DNA from: Klebsiella aerogenes KCTC 2190
GTDB taxonomy: Bacteria; Pseudomonadota; Gammaproteobacteria; Enterobacterales; Enterobacteriaceae
Direction of reading: 5' to 3'
DNA: 64,000 bases
NCBI RefSeq assembly: GCF_000215745.1
Contig: NC_015663.1
Location: 2,852,001-2,916,000, forward strand
Numbering within the stretch: position 1 is the stretch's first letter; every line of letters starts with the position of its first letter. The position numbers and the translations under genes were made by a program. The notes beneath the pieces are model-generated. The model had not been told where the DNA came from and ran no database searches. It was given only the letters and a program-made list of their open reading frames with translations. Below are positions 55,132-63,088 of the stretch, in pieces.

Positions 55132-57165
55132 ATGACAGACCTTTCGCCGAGCAGAGAAAAGGACAAAATCAATCCGGTGGTTTTTTACACTTCCGCAGGA
55201 CTGATTTTGTTGTTTTCCCTGATGACTATCTTCTTCAGCGATTTTTCCGCGGCCTGGATTGGCCGTACCCTGAACTGGGTTTCTAAGACATTTGGCTGGT
55301 ATTATTTACTCGCCGCCACGCTGTATATCGTGTTCGTCGTCTGTATTGCCTGTTCGCGCTTTGGCTCGGTGAAGCTGGGGCCGGAACACTCGAAGCCGGA
55401 GTTCAGCGTGCTGAGCTGGGCGGCGATGCTGTTTGCCGCCGGTATCGGCATCGACCTGATGTTCTTCTCGGTCGCCGAACCGGTCACGCAGTATATGCAG
55501 CCGCCGGAAGGGGCGGGGCAGACCATGGAAGCGGCGCGCCAGGCGATGGTGTGGACGCTATTCCACTACGGCCTCACCGGCTGGTCGATGTACGCCCTGA
55601 TGGGAATGGCGCTGGGATACTTTAGCTATCGTTATAATTTGCCGCTCACCATCCGCTCCGCGCTCTATCCTATCTTCGGGAAAAAGATTAATGGCCCCAT
55701 CGGCCACAGCGTCGATATCGCCGCGGTGATCGGTACGATTTTCGGCATCGCCACTACCCTCGGTATCGGCGTGGTGCAGCTCAATTACGGTCTGAGCGTG
55801 CTGTTCCATATTCCTGATTCCCTGGGAGCAAAGGCGGCGCTGATTGTATTGTCGGTGATTATCGCCACCATTTCGGTGACCTCCGGCGTGGATAAGGGCA
55901 TTCGTATTCTTTCCGAGCTCAACGTGGTGCTGGCGCTGGGGCTGATCTTATTCATTCTGTTTATGGGCGATACCGAGTTCCTGCTCAATGCGCTGGTATT
56001 GAACGTCGGGGATTACGTCAATCGCTTTATGGGAATGACGCTAAACAGCTTCGCCTTCGACCGCCCGGTTGAATGGATGAATAACTGGACGTTATTCTTC
56101 TGGGCCTGGTGGGTGGCGTGGTCACCGTTCGTCGGCCTGTTCCTGGCGCGTATTTCGCGTGGGCGTACCATTCGTCAGTTTGTGGTCGGTACGCTGATTA
56201 TTCCGTTCACCTTCACCCTGCTGTGGCTGTCGGTATTCGGCAATAGCGCGTTATATGAAATTATTCATGGCAATGCAGATTTTGCCGCCGAGGCCATCGC
56301 TCACCCGGAGCGCGGTTTCTATAACCTGCTGGCGCAGTATCCGGCGTTTACCTTTAGCGCCTCGGTCGCCACCATTACCGGCCTGCTGTTTTACGTCACC
56401 TCAGCGGACTCCGGCGCGCTGGTGCTCGGCAACTTCACTTCGAAGCTGAAGGATATTAATAGCGATGCGCCGAACTGGCTGCGCATCTTCTGGTCGGTGG
56501 TGATTGGCCTGTTGACCCTCGGTATGCTGATGACTAACGGCATCTCCGCGCTACAGAACGCGACGGTGATCATGGGGCTACCGTTCAGCTTTGTGATTTT
56601 CTTCGTGATGGCGGGGTTATATAAGTCATTGAAGGTGGAAGATTATCGCCGCGAAAGCGCCAATCGCGACACTGCGCCGCGCCCGCTGGGCGTGCAGGAT
56701 CGTCTGAGCTGGAAAAAGCGCTTGTCACGCTTAATGAACTATCCCGGCACGCGCTATACCCGCCAGATGATGGAGACGGTGTGCTTCCCGGCGATGGAAG
56801 AGGTGGCGCAGGAGCTGAAGCTGCGCGGCGCTTACGTTGAGCTGAAAAGCCTGCCGCCGGAAGAGGGCGATAACCTTGGTCACCTCGATCTGCTGGTGCA
56901 TATGGGCGACGAACAAAACTTCGTCTACCAGATTTGGCCGCAGCAGTACTCGATTCCTGGTTTTACCTACCGGGCGCGCAGCGGCAAGTCGACCTACTAC
57001 CGTCTTGAGACTTTCCTGCTGGAGGGGAGCCAGGGCAATGACCTGATGGATTACAGCAAAGAGCAGGTGATCACCGATATTCTCGACCAGTACGAGCGAC
57101 ACCTGAACTTTATTCATCTACACAGGGAAGCGCCGGGGAATAGCGTCACTTTCCCTGGAATGTAA
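55132..57165 (+). CDS. betT: High-affinity choline transporter BetT
   Basis: 677 residues, same as E. coli BetT. BCCT family: twelve membrane segments with the signature WTLFFWAWWVAWSPFVGLFLARISRGR near residue 320, and a long C-terminal cytoplasmic domain (residues ~510-677) that senses osmotic stress. Imports choline with protons for oxidation by BetA/BetB. Divergent from betIBA. A strong terminator follows. Confidence 0.95.
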   Translation: MTDLSPSREKDKINPVVFYTSAGLILLFSLMTIFFSDFSAAWIGRTLNWVSKTFGWYYLLAATLYIVFVVCIACSRFGSVKLGPEHSKPEFSVLSWAAMLFAAGIGIDLMFFSVAEPVTQYMQPPEGAGQTMEAARQAMVWTLFHYGLTGWSMYALMGMALGYFSYRYNLPLTIRSALYPIFGKKINGPIGHSVDIAAVIGTIFGIATTLGIGVVQLNYGLSVLFHIPDSLGAKAALIVLSVIIATISVTSGVDKGIRILSELNVVLALGLILFILFMGDTEFLLNALVLNVGDYVNRFMGMTLNSFAFDRPVEWMNNWTLFFWAWWVAWSPFVGLFLARISRGRTIRQFVVGTLIIPFTFTLLWLSVFGNSALYEIIHGNADFAAEAIAHPERGFYNLLAQYPAFTFSASVATITGLLFYVTSADSGALVLGNFTSKLKDINSDAPNWLRIFWSVVIGLLTLGMLMTNGISALQNATVIMGLPFSFVIFFVMAGLYKSLKVEDYRRESANRDTAPRPLGVQDRLSWKKRLSRLMNYPGTRYTRQMMETVCFPAMEEVAQELKLRGAYVELKSLPPEEGDNLGHLDLLVHMGDEQNFVYQIWPQQYSIPGFTYRARSGKSTYYRLETFLLEGSQGNDLMDYSKEQVITDILDQYERHLNFIHLHREAPGNSVTFPGM

Positions 57166-57179
57166 ACCCGCTTTTACCA

Positions 57180-57211
57180 GGGCGTCATGTAATAAATGAC
57201 GCCCTTTTTTT
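57180..57211 (+). terminator. Terminator of betT
   Basis: GGGCGTCAT / ATGACGCCC stem with a seven-base loop and seven T. The ~255 bp that follow are AT-rich with no recognised gene or site. Confidence 0.9.
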
Positions 57212-57466
57212 GCAATCTAATACATTGTCAATTTACAGCTTTAATTATTAAATAGCCATTTAATGTACTATTTGTGCTTAATTAAATTGTTTTATTTGTG
57301 TTATTACTGGTTGTCATATAGTCATGGGGGAGTATCTACGCTTAAATATCGTTATTTGCAAATAATGAAATGAAATAATGAGTCCTGCAGGATTGCTTCC
57401 AGGGACGACAACGATATCACGTTTTAAATTCGTATAAATCGCACTATTAACAATAACAATCAGTAC

Positions 57467-57844
57467 ATGAGAAATATAATGGAAAAATATTCAGGGATCA
57501 TTATTCGTGGGCCCTTCTATGCGATGATGGCCGCGGTTGTCTTCTGCTTTTCCAGAGGTTTTTTCCTCTACTGGATGATCAAAAGGGATCCTGTAGCGAC
57601 CCGCGCCAGTATCGTGACTTACTACCCTAAAACGCCAAACGATCGTGGTGAGGTGAGTATTGTATTAACGTATAACTTTAGTGCCGAAGGTGAAATTTAT
57701 AGCAAGGCCAATCAGTTTATGACTATTAATACGGTGGATCGCGCTAAGGTTTACGTGGGAAAAGAGGTACCTGTGATCTACTATCGGGCTAATCCGAAGT
57801 TCAGTCAGTTAGATTATTATCATCAGGAGTTAAGACAGAGATGA
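57467..57844 (+). CDS. Small membrane-anchored protein of unknown function
   Basis: 125 residues (start at 57467 or, with a better-placed GAG, 57479). One hydrophobic span at residues ~14-36, then a mostly beta-strand-like soluble part (GEVSIVLTYNFSAEGEIYSK, VYVGKEVPVIYYRANPKFS), which recalls DUF3592-type proteins whose text often ends in a YYR..P motif. It is low in GC and lies in an AT-rich island between betT and mesD, suggesting recent gain. No partner or enzyme motif. Function unknown. Confidence 0.55.
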   Translation: MRNIMEKYSGIIIRGPFYAMMAAVVFCFSRGFFLYWMIKRDPVATRASIVTYYPKTPNDRGEVSIVLTYNFSAEGEIYSKANQFMTINTVDRAKVYVGKEVPVIYYRANPKFSQLDYYHQELRQR

Positions 57845-57923
57845 TAACCTTTGTGAAGGGAATAACAGCAGCCAGGTAGGCCCGGCTCCTGTTGTAGTAT
57901 CAGAGACAATAAATAGCCGATAA

Positions 57924-58955
57924 CTATTTCGCCGCCAGCTCCCGGCGAATAATTTCCGCCCCGGCGCTTAGCGCATGTAGCTTACCGCCGGCGACCTGAC
58001 GCGATAACGGCGCCATGCCGCAGTTGGTTGACGGATAGAGCTTGTCGGCGTCAACGAACTGCAGGGCTTTGCGTAGCGTGCTGGCCACCTCTTCTGGCGT
58101 CTCAACGGCGTTGGTCGCCACATCGATTGCTCCGACCATCACTTTCTTGCCGCGGATGAGCTCCAGCAGGTCCATCGGTACGCGCGAGTTGTGACACTCC
58201 AGCGAAATAATATCGATAGAGGAGGTTTGCAGTTTCGGGAATGCCTCTTCATACTGGCGCCACTCGGAGCCGAGCGTTTTTTTCCAGTCGGTATTGGCCT
58301 TAATACCGTAGCCATAGCAGATATGCACGGCGGTTTCGCATTTCAGCCCTTCAACGGCTCTTTCCAGCGCGGCGATCCCCCAGTCATTGACTTCATCAAA
58401 GAAGACGTTAAACGCGGGTTCATCAAACTGAATAATATCTACCCCGGCGGCTTCTAATTCCCGGGCTTCCTGGTTGAGAATTTTGGCAAATTCCCACGCC
58501 AGCTTTTCACGGCTTTTATAGTGATTGTCATACAGCGTATCGATCATCGTCATTGGCCCAGGCAGGGCCCATTTAATCGGTTTGTTGGTGAGTTGACGCA
58601 GGTATTTTGCATCTTCCACAAACACCGGCTGCTGGCGCTCGACGGCGCTGACAACGGTCGGCACGCTGGCGTCATAGCGGTTGCGAATTCTCACCGTTTG
58701 CCGTTTCTCAAAATCGACGCCGCTGAGATGTTCAATAAAGGTGGTGACAAAGTGCTGACGCGTCTGCTCGCCATCGCTGACGATATCAATGCCTGCGCGC
58801 AGCTGATCGTCGAGCGATAAACGCAGCGCATCGCGCTTTCCTAATACTAACTCTTCATTCTGTAATTTCCACGGTGACCACAGCGTCTCGGGCTGCGCCA
58901 GCCAGGTCGGTTTCGGTAAACTGCCTGCGGTGGATGTCGGGAGCAATGTTTTCAT
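57924..58955 (-). CDS. mesD: MesD-type folate-independent methionine synthase
   Basis: 343 residues from the ATG at 58955, much shorter than MetE (753), corresponding to its C-terminal catalytic half. Contains homocysteine and zinc-site-like segments (IQFDEPAFN near 168, AVHICYGYG near 204, SLECHNSR near 248, STNCGMAPL near 309). The partner gene for a DUF1852 protein lies 26 bp upstream, the pairing that defines MesD/MesX. MesD makes methionine from homocysteine without folate, with MesX and oxygen; the methyl donor is, as far as I know, not settled. Confidence 0.82.
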   Translation of the reverse strand: MKTLLPTSTAGSLPKPTWLAQPETLWSPWKLQNEELVLGKRDALRLSLDDQLRAGIDIVSDGEQTRQHFVTTFIEHLSGVDFEKRQTVRIRNRYDASVPTVVSAVERQQPVFVEDAKYLRQLTNKPIKWALPGPMTMIDTLYDNHYKSREKLAWEFAKILNQEARELEAAGVDIIQFDEPAFNVFFDEVNDWGIAALERAVEGLKCETAVHICYGYGIKANTDWKKTLGSEWRQYEEAFPKLQTSSIDIISLECHNSRVPMDLLELIRGKKVMVGAIDVATNAVETPEEVASTLRKALQFVDADKLYPSTNCGMAPLSRQVAGGKLHALSAGAEIIRRELAAK

Positions 58956-58981
58956 ACAGGTGACCTTTATTTTTTTATGAT

Positions 58982-59962
58982 TTAGAGAGCGTAATGAGCT
59001 GACCATTGCTCAAGAATATGATGGTACGGCTTAATAAACTGTTGTTCGGTAAATTTGCCCTGTTCAATCGCCAGGCGGCTACGCTCTTCGCGGTCATAAA
59101 CAATCCGGGTCAACGAATGATCCTGATTATTCAGGTTCGGCTGGTAGCACTGCCCGGCCGCGGAGTTAGCGTTATAAATTTCCGGGCGATAAATCTTCTG
59201 GAACGTCTCCATCGTGCTAATAGTGCTGGCAAGCTCAAGGTTGCTGTAATCGCTGAGCAGATCGCCCGCGCAGAAGAAGGCCAGCGGCGCTACGCTATTG
59301 GCCGGCATAAAGTAACGCACCTGCAGGCCCATTTTATTGAAATAGGCCTCGGTCAGCGCCACGCCATCCTGCTGGTACTCGACGCCGAGAATAGGGTGCT
59401 GATTGCCGGTCCGGCGGTAGGTATGCTTATTGGAAACGCTCAGGCAGATGACCGGCGACTTTTTAAAACATTCATGGTATTCGGCAGAGCGTATGAAATG
59501 TTTGAAAATATTGCCATGCAGAACGCCATAATTTTCCGGCACGCTGAATGTTGCTTTATCTTTATTATATTCCGGCAGTAATACGCTAAAATCATAATCG
59601 CGCACATAAGAGGAGAAGTTATTCCCAACAATACCTTCGATTCGCGCGTTGGTGGCTTTATCAATAATATTGGTTTGCAGAATCTCAATCACCGGGAATG
59701 CCGCATTCTGGCCGTTAGCGGTAATATTCATTTCGACCGAGATGATATCGAGCTCAACGGAGTAGCGGTCGCCGTTCGGGTTGTCCCACTGCACCAGGTT
59801 ATTAAAGCGATTATCAATCATTGCCAGCGCATTGCGCAGGTTCTGCTGACGGTTTTCGCCCCGCGCCAGGTTGGCAAAATTGGTGGTAATACGCGTATTT
59901 TCCGCCGGGTTATAGTGTTCATCAAAACGACTACGTTTAATCGTAAAGGTAAAGTCTGTCAT
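58982..59962 (-). CDS. mesX: MesX (DUF1852), partner of MesD
   Basis: 326 residues; DUF1852 family. Starts MTDFTFTIKRSRFDEHYNP; ribosome site GGAGAGAGACG. No known fold-specific catalytic motif can be named. In other bacteria DUF1852 genes stay next to short MetE-like genes and are needed for their activity. Here it forms a two-gene operon with mesD (26 bp gap). No SAM riboswitch or strong MetJ array is seen in the ~255 bp upstream. Confidence 0.82.
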   Translation of the reverse strand: MTDFTFTIKRSRFDEHYNPAENTRITTNFANLARGENRQQNLRNALAMIDNRFNNLVQWDNPNGDRYSVELDIISVEMNITANGQNAAFPVIEILQTNIIDKATNARIEGIVGNNFSSYVRDYDFSVLLPEYNKDKATFSVPENYGVLHGNIFKHFIRSAEYHECFKKSPVICLSVSNKHTYRRTGNQHPILGVEYQQDGVALTEAYFNKMGLQVRYFMPANSVAPLAFFCAGDLLSDYSNLELASTISTMETFQKIYRPEIYNANSAAGQCYQPNLNNQDHSLTRIVYDREERSRLAIEQGKFTEQQFIKPYHHILEQWSAHYAL

Positions 59963-60217
59963 CGTCTCTCTCCACCCTGGGTTCTGATATAAAAATGCAG
60001 GTATTTCACATTCCCAGAATGACCTTGCGATTTATCTGGATTTATTATTCAGTAGCATTCATATTGTCTGCAGTTGCTGAAGACTATTTTTGCCAGAGTC
60101 ATTGAGTGAGTGAAAGAGAGTTAATTTCAATACTGCATGAGCCATCTTCATGATCCATCATGTGCTCTGCATAGATGTGCAAGACGGCTTAAGAAAATTG
60201 CGCCGGGAGAAGTGCGT

Positions 60218-60259
60218 GCGGAAAGAAAACGCCCCGGCTTGTGCATCGTTAGCCGGGGC
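60218..60259 (-). terminator. Terminator of the sugar ABC/SDR operon (minus strand)
   Basis: On the minus strand GCCCCGGCT / AGCCGGGGC (9 bp, 11-base loop) is followed by GTTTTCTTTC. Just after the SDR stop at 60270. Confidence 0.85.
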
Positions 60260-60269
60260 AAGACCGGTT

Positions 60270-61061
60270 TTACCAGCAGACAAACCCACCGTCGACCACC
60301 AGATCCACGCCGGTGCAGAATGAGGCGGCGTCGCTGGCGAGGAACAGCGCCGGGCCGGCCATCTCTTCTACCTTCGCCATGCGCTGCATCGGGGTCTGGC
60401 TTTCAAACTCGCGGGTTTGATGCACCATCTCCGGGCGGGTATTCATCGGCGTGGCGGTATAGCCAGGGCTGATGGCGTTGACGCGGATCCCTTTATCAAC
60501 CCACTCCATGGCCAGGCTTTTCGACAGATGAATAACGCCGGCTTTCGAACAGTTGTAATGCGCCTGATCGAGGCCGCGGTTCACGATAATCCCCGACATC
60601 GACGCTATATTGATAATCGACCCGCCGCCGGACTCCTGCATCAATTCCGCTTCTGCTTTGCAGGAGTTCCATACGCCGGTGAGGTTGATGTCGATAACCC
60701 GCTGCCACTGCTCGCTTTCCATCTCCAGGGCCGGATTGGCGTTGGCGATACCGGCGGCGTTAACGGCGATATCGAGGCGGCCATAACGGCTTTTGGCCAG
60801 CGCAACGGCGGCGCGCAGGTCGGCAAGCTGGCGGACATCGCCGGTATAAGAACAGGCCTGGCCGCCGATGGATTCAATATGGCTGACCGTTTCCGCCAGC
60901 CCGCCGTCGTCGCGAAGATCAAAACAGACCACCCTCGCGCCGGCGCTGGCGAGTGCGCAGGCGATGGTTTGGCCGATACCGCTGCCGGCGCCGGTCACGA
61001 AAGCGACGCGCTCCTGCAGGTTAAACAGCTGCTGTGCAAAGTCTTTGCCGATCATAGTCAT
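60270..61061 (-). CDS. Short-chain dehydrogenase
   Basis: 263 residues from the ATG at 61061 (GAAGAGAG upstream). Complete SDR: TGAGSGIGQT, NAAGIA near 90, NIASMSG with the catalytic Ser, YNCSK (Tyr/Lys) near 158. Ends with a hydrophobic DGGFVCW. It lies after another SDR and an ABC sugar transporter on one strand, so the pair probably oxidises or reduces the imported sugar or polyol. Substrate unknown. A REP element separates it from the second SDR. Confidence 0.8.
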   Translation of the reverse strand: MTMIGKDFAQQLFNLQERVAFVTGAGSGIGQTIACALASAGARVVCFDLRDDGGLAETVSHIESIGGQACSYTGDVRQLADLRAAVALAKSRYGRLDIAVNAAGIANANPALEMESEQWQRVIDINLTGVWNSCKAEAELMQESGGGSIINIASMSGIIVNRGLDQAHYNCSKAGVIHLSKSLAMEWVDKGIRVNAISPGYTATPMNTRPEMVHQTREFESQTPMQRMAKVEEMAGPALFLASDAASFCTGVDLVVDGGFVCW

Positions 61062-61098
61062 TACTCTCTTCAATATAGTGTCGAACGTCGGGAGTGCG

Positions 61099-61139
61099 GT
61101 TTCCCGGATGGCGGCGCGTAGCGCCTTATCCGGGCTACA
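61099..61139. repeat. REP element
   Basis: CCCGGATGGCGGCGCGTAGCG... TATCCGGGCTAC, one palindromic REP unit within the sugar operon between the two dehydrogenase genes. Confidence 0.75.
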
Positions 61140-61143
61140 ATGT

Positions 61144-61941
61144 TCAGGACATAATCAAACCGCCATCGATATTGATGGTCTGCCCGGTGAGGTAACGTGC
61201 ATCATCGGAGGCGAGGAAGGCCACCAGCCCGGCTACGTCTTCCGGCTTACCGGCGCGCTTCATCGGGATCCCTTCGACCCATTCCGCCATCAGTTCGCCC
61301 TTGCCGTAACGCTTTTGCTCGGTGCTGAGAATTTCTCCCCACACGCGATCGTTGTAATCCCACATTTCGCTCTCAATAATGCCGGGGCAGAAGGCGTTGA
61401 CGGTGATGTTCCACGGCGCCAGTTCGTGGGCCAGGCTTTGGGTTATACCGATCACGCCCATTTTGCTGGCGGCGTAGTGCGGCGTGTAGATAAAGCCCTG
61501 ACGCCCCTGGCCTGAAGAGGTGTTAATCAGGCTGCCGTGGTTCTGTTTCACCATATATTTAGCGGCCTCGCGGCAGCACAGCCACACGCCGGTGGTGTTA
61601 ACCGCGAGCACTTTTTCAAAATCGGCTTTTGGCATCCGATCGTAGTAATCGATGGTGATCACCCCGGCGTTCTGAATGGAGACGTCAATGGTGCCGAAGC
61701 GCGCGGCGGCCTGCTCATACAGCGACTGTACCTGGGCTTCGTCGGTCACATCGGCCTGCAGCGATAAAATATCCGCCTGATAGCGCTGACGCAGGGTTTC
61801 GGCGGTCTCGTGAACGCGCTCGGCGTTGGAGACCATCACCAGATTAGCGCCGTCGCGGGCAAAGCGCTCCGCAATACCTGCGCCGATACCGCGGCAGGCG
61901 CCGGTGATAACCACCGTTTTATTATGGAAATCTCGTTGCAT
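61144..61941 (-). CDS. Short-chain dehydrogenase, polyol/sugar type
   Basis: 265 residues. TGACRGIGAG near residue 13, NAGVITIDY near 92, INTSSGQGRQG with the Ser, YAASK (Tyr/Lys) near 158. Resembles sorbitol- and other polyol-type SDRs. In one operon with the ABC genes upstream; 62 bp from the permease stop. Likely works in the same pathway as the SDR at 60270, for instance as a polyol oxidation step followed by a keto-sugar step, but this is inference. Confidence 0.8.
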   Translation of the reverse strand: MQRDFHNKTVVITGACRGIGAGIAERFARDGANLVMVSNAERVHETAETLRQRYQADILSLQADVTDEAQVQSLYEQAAARFGTIDVSIQNAGVITIDYYDRMPKADFEKVLAVNTTGVWLCCREAAKYMVKQNHGSLINTSSGQGRQGFIYTPHYAASKMGVIGITQSLAHELAPWNITVNAFCPGIIESEMWDYNDRVWGEILSTEQKRYGKGELMAEWVEGIPMKRAGKPEDVAGLVAFLASDDARYLTGQTINIDGGLIMS

Positions 61942-62003
61942 ATTTTTTCCCTTTCGATAAGCCGGGCGCCAGGCCCGGCGGAATACGTGTATACGGTTGC
62001 CGA

Positions 62004-63071
62004 TTAGCTGGAGGTGGCGCCGTTCGGCGGGATGGCGGCCAGCTTCTCTTCATGGCGGCGCATCAGGATGACTTTGTTCTGCAGCTTCTGCTGGAACTGG
62101 TCGACGACAACGGCGGTGACGATCACCAGGCCCTTAATGACCATCTGCCAGAAGTCGCTAACGCCCATCATCACCATGCCGTCGGCAAGGAAGACGATCA
62201 CGAAGGCGCCGATAATCGAGCCGGTCACCCGGCCGCGGCCTCCTGCCAGCGCGGTTCCGCCGAGCACGGTGGCGCCGATGGCGTCCATCTCAAACATGTT
62301 GCCGGTCATCGGGTGGGCGGTTTGTAGCTGAGAGGCGACGATCAAGCCGACGAAGGCGGCGCACAGGCCGGAGAAGGCGTAGACGAAAATTTTGGCTTTG
62401 ACGATCGGTACGCCGGCGAGGCGAGCGGCGGATTCGTTGCCGCCAATAGCGTAGATGTAGCGACCAAGCGGCGTTTTGGTCGTCAGCCAGTAGCCCAATA
62501 CCAGGAAGCCGATCATCAACCAGATCGGCAGATAAACGCCAAGCAGCGTACCGGAGCCCAGCGTGGCGAAACCGGTATTGCCCAGAGCTTCCATGCCGTT
62601 GAGGTTCGGGTAGGTGCTGCCGTTGTTAAACAGCAGCGCGGAGCCGCGGGCGACGTACATCATCCCTAAGGTGCAGATAAACGGCGCGACGCCGAAGCGG
62701 GTAATCACCGCGCCGTTAACCAGCCCCACCAGCACGCCGAAGACCGCGACGCAAAGGATCACTTCCGGGACGTTAAAGAAGATGATGTCGCCGTTCCATA
62801 GCGGTAGCCCGTTGGTCAGCAACGCGCCCGCGACCATCCCGCAGATACCCGCCACCGCGCCGACGGACAGGTCAATGCCGCCGGTGAGGATCACCAGCGT
62901 CATACCGATGGCCAACAGGCCGGTAATCGCCACGTGCTGGGTCATGATCAGCAGGTTAGAGGCGGTCAGGAAGTTCGGTACCATCACGCTGAAGAATGCG
63001 ATCACCAGCAGCAGGGCGATGAAGGTTCTGGCCTTCAGCAGGTACATATAAATCATATATTTCTGGTTCAT
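62004..63071 (-). CDS. Sugar ABC transporter permease (RbsC-like)
   Basis: 355 residues with about ten membrane segments; the branched-chain/ribose permease family signature GIDLSVGAVAGICGMVAG near residue 66 and GATVLGGTALAGGRGRVTGS near 265. Moves a monosaccharide or polyol inward together with the ATP-binding protein encoded 17 bp upstream. The binding-protein gene is not in the window and probably lies past the right edge. Confidence 0.88.
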   Translation of the reverse strand: MNQKYMIYMYLLKARTFIALLLVIAFFSVMVPNFLTASNLLIMTQHVAITGLLAIGMTLVILTGGIDLSVGAVAGICGMVAGALLTNGLPLWNGDIIFFNVPEVILCVAVFGVLVGLVNGAVITRFGVAPFICTLGMMYVARGSALLFNNGSTYPNLNGMEALGNTGFATLGSGTLLGVYLPIWLMIGFLVLGYWLTTKTPLGRYIYAIGGNESAARLAGVPIVKAKIFVYAFSGLCAAFVGLIVASQLQTAHPMTGNMFEMDAIGATVLGGTALAGGRGRVTGSIIGAFVIVFLADGMVMMGVSDFWQMVIKGLVIVTAVVVDQFQQKLQNKVILMRRHEEKLAAIPPNGATSS

Positions 63072-63088
63072 GATGGATTCCAGCCTGA

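Noticed and set aside
59963..60140. MetJ box array upstream of mesX
   Set aside because: Only weak AGAC/GTCT halves (AGTCTTC.. CAGACAAT) with poor spacing; no tandem 8-mers matching AGACGTCT.
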